A stretch of DNA of 17,465 bases from NCBI GenBank assembly GCA_027604005.1, contig JADGJT010000423.1, positions 1 to 17,465 on the forward strand, written 5' to 3'. The position numbers and the translations under genes were made by a program. The notes beneath the pieces were generated by a model that saw only the letters and a list, made by a program, of their open reading frames with translations, was not told the DNA's origin and did no database searches. Below, one piece after another: positions 10,206 to 17,465 of this stretch (its first letter is position 1; each line of letters begins with the position of its first letter). The DNA comes from Dinochytrium kinnereticum. Lineage: Eukaryota; Chytridiomycota; Chytridiomycetes; Chytridiales; Chytridiaceae.

Positions 10206-10632
10206 TGGTTTGGCTGCGTGGGAACGATGGAAGAAGGTGGTGGAAGAAAAGTCCAGAGCGTCGGACACTGTGAACGCGCGTCGTTCTGGTGGAATCCGAC
10301 CAATGAGCGCTTTCTTTGGCACCACCAGACAGCGCGCTTGCAGGCAGACAGGAAGGAGCGCAAGCTGCAGGCAGCGCAGGGACAGCAGCAGCCGCTGGAG
10401 GAGGTGGAGCAGGAGGAGGAGGAGGAGGAGGCGATGCGGTGGATGACGGCGTGGTGAGGGAGGAGGGGGTGGGTGCTGGGGGGGGGTGAGTTGTGATTTC
10501 AAATTCAGCCAGCAGCAGCAGCTTTGGTTGGGGTGATGAGAAAGTAAGAAATTATTTTCTGCTGGCACAGGGCGAAAAACTCACTGAATCCATCCATACC
10601 CAACAGCCGCCATCCATTCAAACCCCCCCTCA

Positions 10633-10660
10633 ATCCATCCATCCATCCATCCATCCATCC
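10633..10660. repeat. (ATCC)7 microsatellite
   Basis: Seven perfect ATCC units, followed by scattered further copies to about 10700, end about 125 bases before the CDC48 start codon. They probably lie in the core promoter or 5' leader. Confidence 0.85.
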
Positions 10661-10783
10661 TCTCCTCACCACATCCACCCATCCATCCACCCACCCATCC
10701 AGCAAGCTCCTCGCACGCAAACCAACCTCGCCTCACCACCTTCAACCCTCACCTCTGCATCCCATCCGCCTCATCCTCACACA

Positions 10784-14471
<3,688 letters not shown>

Positions 14472-14946
14472 ACTTTTTGAGTTTTATATGCTTGCAAGCT
14501 CCTTTGGTACTTGTTCCTGCTTTTCTTACCGACTTTGAGATGGTTTGATGAGTTTGCTCAAGTTTTTTTTTGTTATTGTTGTGCATTGTCTTTGGATATG
14601 ATGGAATAGCCTGTTCTCTTTATTCTCTCTCTCGCCTCCCTTTGCCTGTTTTCTTTTTTTCTTATATTATTCTTTCGTGTTGGTTTGTGGTGAACTTTTT
14701 TTTGTATTATGACGACGCTGCTCAGATTGGTTTCCTATTGCCCTGTGATGTTTTAGTTTTTGTTGGGGCAGTTGTTTGTTTTTTTTTTGTTTTTTTTTCT
14801 TGTGTTGCTTTCTGATGGATGTATGCTGTTGTTGTTTTTTCTCTCGTGCTTGTTCCTTTTGGGTGTTTTATTCGTATTTTGTGTGGTTGGGGATGAGCGA
14901 AGAAATATATGCGTTAATAATCTATATGTGTGCTGTAGTGAGAATA

Positions 14947-15333
14947 GTGTTATCGGCGATATCCCACCTTCTTTATCCTAAGGCCATTGCTGAGGATATC
15001 CATGTCGTTGGTTTGACGGGGCTTCTTTCCAAAAACACGCCCTCGCACTCCGATATGCACAATGAGCCCAGGTAAGAAGGCTGTCCACGCTTTCAGGCGG
15101 GGGTACGCATTCCAAACAGCCCATGAAAGCGACGGAGGAAGGCGGTCACCAAGGCCTTGATGAGTATAACCGCAGGTTGAGACGAGGACTGAACCGGGTT
15201 CCACATTAACAACCTTGTGTGTAAAGACCAAGCCCCGAACGCGATGATACCAGAGATCCATGTGTTGCGTTAAGAACGGTTGGAGTACGTGTCGAAGAGG
15301 CGATGAGGCAAGGGTGGCTGTGTACCCCCCCTA
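14947..15333 (-). other. Unassigned open reading frame, possible exon or gene fragment
   Basis: The minus strand is open for about 127 codons from just after a stop at 15334 to a TAA at 14947-14949. The first ATG is at 15261. The peptide is not low in complexity: it has several Trp, Tyr and His, and short stretches such as DLWYHRVRGLVFTHKV and STCGYTHQGLGDRLP. I recognise no family in it. It may be an exon of an unmodelled gene, a decayed gene, or chance. There is no upstream exon or start context that I can support. Confidence 0.25.
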
Positions 15334-15688
15334 TGATTATTCTTGACGACCTTGATGGGATGGATGTCGGGGCGAAATAAAAAGGACACAGTACAGGTTT
15401 GGAACCGCTGCCATTGGTTTCGTCAGCGATATTATTCGCCGCTGCCTAACGCCTGCCGATATGAGTTGTTTTCACCTTTTCATGGATATGTTTCCAAAAG
15501 AAGTTGCGAACTGATGGCGTGAGGCTAAAGAAAGGACTAGGGACGATGGTATTGAAGCTCTATCGCATTCATTTTGTAGTGAAGAGGTTCACGGTAGATA
15601 TAGTGTCTTTTCAGCGCATGCCTCCTCAGGGGTTGAGTTCGTTTTTTCTGTGGATCGGATTTGGCAGAGAAATATTGAACTATGGATC

Positions 15689-15811
15689 GTTCACTTTATC
15701 TACTGTAAAGCGACACACAACGACAGGTGGTTCATTCTATGTACTGTAAAGTGGCACACAACTGTACGAGGTTCATTCTACCTGTTGCCAAGTGGCATAC
15801 AATAATAGAGG
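15689..15811. repeat. Three tandem copies of a 41-bp unit
   Basis: Copies begin at 15689, 15730 and 15771, each with GTTCA(T/C)T followed by a conserved AAGTGGCA(C/T)ACAA-type core. Spacing is exactly 41 bases. Copies differ by several substitutions and the third is the most diverged. No further clear copy flanks them. Confidence 0.75.
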
Positions 15812-15874
15812 GCACTATTCCATTGTATCTTTTCTAAGAGAATCACTCTATAAAGGAAAAAAAATAATGTCTGA

Positions 15875-16045
15875 AGCCTATAAATACCAGCTTAAAATAC
15901 TAAGGTATACTCAGTGAAAGAAAGAGGAGAAAAGTGGGAGAAACGCGCATGGTTGAATAGGATATCGATTGGGGGGGAGGTGGAGATTTGAAAGTATGGG
16001 TTGGAATCAAACCCTACTAAATTCCAAAACGACTTAAATGTCGTT
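15875..16045. pseudogene. Decayed copy A of the kinase gene 3' end
   Basis: This is a direct repeat of the segment at 16071-16227 (182-base offset) and, more weakly, of 16361-16515, which covers the last codons of the kinase gene. Shared blocks include GAAAGAAAGAGGAGAAA, ATGGTTGAATAGGATAT, GTATGGGTTGGAATCAA and ATTCCAAAACGACTT. Read on the minus strand, the part matching the kinase C-terminal codons has an internal TAA, so this copy cannot encode that end. Confidence 0.6.
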
Positions 16046-16070
16046 CATGAAGAAAGCTCTCCATATTAAA

Positions 16071-16277
16071 AAAGCATATAAATAGTGGAGGATACTCAGT
16101 AAAGAAAGAGGAGAAAGGTGGTAGAAACGCATGGTTGAATAGGATATAGTTCGGTGGGGAGGTCGAGATTTGATAGTATGGGTTGGAATCAATGCCTCCA
16201 AAATTCCAAAACGACTTGAATGTCGTTAACTCCAGGAGCTTGCAAGTTGCAAGTTTCAATGCCCTGGCGATTGGTGC
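16071..16277. pseudogene. Decayed copy B of the kinase gene 3' end
   Basis: This copy is closely similar to copy A. On the minus strand it still carries a frame that parallels the last 20 or so kinase codons and ends at the equivalent TGA: VNDIQVVLEFWRH aligns with the kinase's ANDTRALLECGGH. Similarity seems to extend to about 16277. The rest of the kinase gene is absent, so it looks like a truncated tandem duplicate. Confidence 0.55.
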
Positions 16278-16476
16278 ATATAACCACCAGGCCTGACCAT
16301 TTAACAAAAAAAACAACAAGCAATGCTTATTCACGGAAATTTCCCTTTGCCAATCGACTGAACCAGGGAGAAAGGTGGCAGCGGCGGAAGGTTGAATGAA
16401 GTTGAATGGGATGAAGATTTGAGATGGTGAGGAGGGAGTTCATGCTGCAATGTATTGCGGCTACGAAAAGTCGCAA

Positions 16477-17465
16477 TCAATGCCCGCCACATTCCAAAAG
16501 GGCGCGGGTGTCGTTAGCTGTGGAAGGTCTGCAAGCTTTAGCGTCTTGCTTATCGGCGCGTCCGTCCACTTGGGCTTGAATCCGATAAGCAAAAGCATCC
16601 AGTAAAGAGAAACCTACCTCCTCGGGCTTCCTAACATTGTCCCAGTCGACAAAGTCGAAATAGGGGTGATCCTTTACGGACCCAGGCCCCGAGTGCCCCA
16701 ATCTTTGCTGCGGATCGAACCGCAAAAGCTTCAACAAAAAGGTTTTGTAAGATACGTTGACGCAACAGCAACCTTACCTTGTTAAGTAAATCGTTCATGT
16801 GCCGGTTTGGATTACAACGGGATGTGTTTAACTGCACTGGTTTTTGAACCATCGACGTGTACTGCTCGTCCAATGTAACCCCAGCGAACGGGAGCTAAAA
16901 ACAAAAAACCGTTGTGTCAATAAAAAATTCAGCTTCAATGTTGCGTGTACTCACCCACCTGAACCGAAGCAGGTAAAGCACCACACCATAACTGAACCAG
17001 TCTAGCGTTCGACACTGGCTCTGTGACTCGAGAACTTCCGGAGCTATGTAGCCCATGCTCCCCCGCGTAATCCTGGGTGAATCACCTTGTTCACTGAGAT
17101 TGAAATCAGCTAGTTTTGCGGAGATCAGCCGCCCTTTGTCCAGGTTCACCAGGATATTGCTCATTTTGATGTCGCTGGGAGTCACGTCAATCAAATGGAA
17201 AGGAAAACCAAGAGAATATCAAGAGCATACCCATGGACGATTTTGTGGTTATGGAGAAACTCTATGGCCAGAAGGATATCACGTGCCACAATTCTAGTGT
17301 TGCTTCTCCCAATGCGACGGCAAGGCTTCGTGCCTGCATATCGATAGAGATCCATGCTGCAGAGCTCGGTCACGAGATAGACGGCACTGGGGTCTTGAAA
17401 CGACGAATGGATTTGGACTGTGTACGGACAGTCCCGGCAAGCCTTTAGTATGCTAATCTCACGCC
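16477..17465 (-). CDS. AGC-like protein kinase with altered HRD and DFG motifs, N-terminus beyond the right edge
   Basis: Exons are from the right edge to 17231, 17174-16955, 16894-16778 and 16728-16477 (273 residues visible). Introns of 56, 60 and 49 bases keep the frame. Visible kinase elements in order: REISILKACRDCPYTVQIHS (helix C and beta 4), YLVTELCSMDLY (hinge), ARDILLAIEFLHNHKIVHG then DIKMSNIL (catalytic loop), KLADFNLSEQ, RGSMGYIAPEVL, LDWFSYGVVLYLL, LPFAGVTLDEQY, and LLRFDPQQRLG with HPYF...VDWDNV. The last elements are typical of the AGC group. The catalytic loop reads HGD instead of HRD and the magnesium loop DFN instead of DFG. The catalytic Asp, the loop Asn and the DFx Asp are kept, so activity is possible. 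No C-terminal FxxF hydrophobic motif is seen. The glycine loop and ATP-binding Lys lie outside the window. Substrate and pathway are unknown. Relics of its 3' end lie just downstream. Confidence 0.85.

Larger units (their letters stand above)
9089..10783. promoter_or_regulatory. 1.7-kb divergent promoter region between the secreted-protein gene and CDC48
   Basis: No gene is supported here. Open frames up to 190 codons exist on both strands (for example 9756-9184 minus), but they lack domains, splice support and consistent coding character. The region holds a TATA box for the minus-strand gene and several simple repeats: (TGAA)n twice, a GGA run at 10411-10431 and (ATCC)7. The part just before CDC48 is C-rich on the plus strand, which suits a leader of a highly expressed gene. 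Confidence 0.55.
14472..16476. other. 2-kb region without a confident gene
   Basis: The first 450 bases are T-rich 3' flank of CDC48. An unassigned open frame lies on the minus strand at 14947-15333. After about 15500 the sequence becomes richer in A/T and holds a 41-bp tandem repeat and two decayed copies of the 3' end of the neighbouring kinase gene. No tRNA, rRNA or transposon terminus is recognised. Confidence 0.6.

Noticed and set aside
10310..10325. Possible Rpn4/PACE-like proteasome element (TTTGGCACC) upstream of CDC48
   Set aside because: It differs from the reverse complement of GGTGGCAAA by one base, and a single one-mismatch nonamer in 1.7 kb is expected by chance.
10080..10568. 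162-codon minus-strand frame with poly-Pro and poly-Leu runs
   Set aside because: Its composition comes from the GGA and CAG simple repeats; it has no domain or splice context.

Overview
The window looks like a nuclear contig from a fungus. Genes are split by short spliceosomal introns (mostly 55-240 bases, GT-AG, often GTGAGT or GTAAGT donors). Gene spacing is compact and both strands are used. The one fully recognisable gene is an intron-rich Cdc48/p97. Low-complexity T- and A-rich introns, a secreted GPI-type repeat protein and an LRR-plus-transmembrane protein would fit an early-diverging fungus such as a chytrid. That placement is an inference; only 'eukaryote, probably fungal' is well supported.

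Layout, left to right: (1) 1-2187, minus strand, the 5' part of a secreted/transmembrane leucine-rich-repeat (LRR) protein that runs off the left edge. (2) 2188-2987, a divergent intergenic region with a GAAA microsatellite and an A/T-rich block. (3) 2988-5083, plus strand, a three-exon SDS22-type LRR protein with a long basic tail. (4) 5657-7618, plus strand, a five-exon protein with four CBS motifs. (5) 7619-8204, a convergent intergenic gap. (6) 8205-9088, minus strand, a two-exon secreted protein with Pro-Gly-Ala-Thr hexapeptide repeats and a GPI-like C-terminus. (7) 9089-10783, about 1.7 kb of divergent promoter region with several microsatellites. (8) 10784-14471, plus strand, nine-exon CDC48 encoding 824 residues. 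(9) 14472-16476, about 2 kb without a confident gene; it holds an unassigned minus-strand ORF, a 41-bp tandem repeat and two decayed copies of the 3' end of the next gene. (10) 16477-17465, minus strand, the 3' part of an AGC-like protein kinase with unusual catalytic motifs, running off the right edge.

The joined exons of the three complete multi-exon genes on the plus strand and of the secreted protein give exact multiples of three with no internal stops (LRR protein 1953 bases, CBS protein 1392, CDC48 2475, secreted protein 804). This is the main internal support for the gene models. The genes do not form an obvious pathway: it is a mix of housekeeping (Cdc48), probable signalling or energy sensing (CBS, kinase) and cell-surface functions. 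I saw no new defence or mobile system. The most unusual items are the kinase with altered HRD and DFG motifs, the serial decayed copies of its 3' end, and a repeat that encodes the same peptide motif on both strands.
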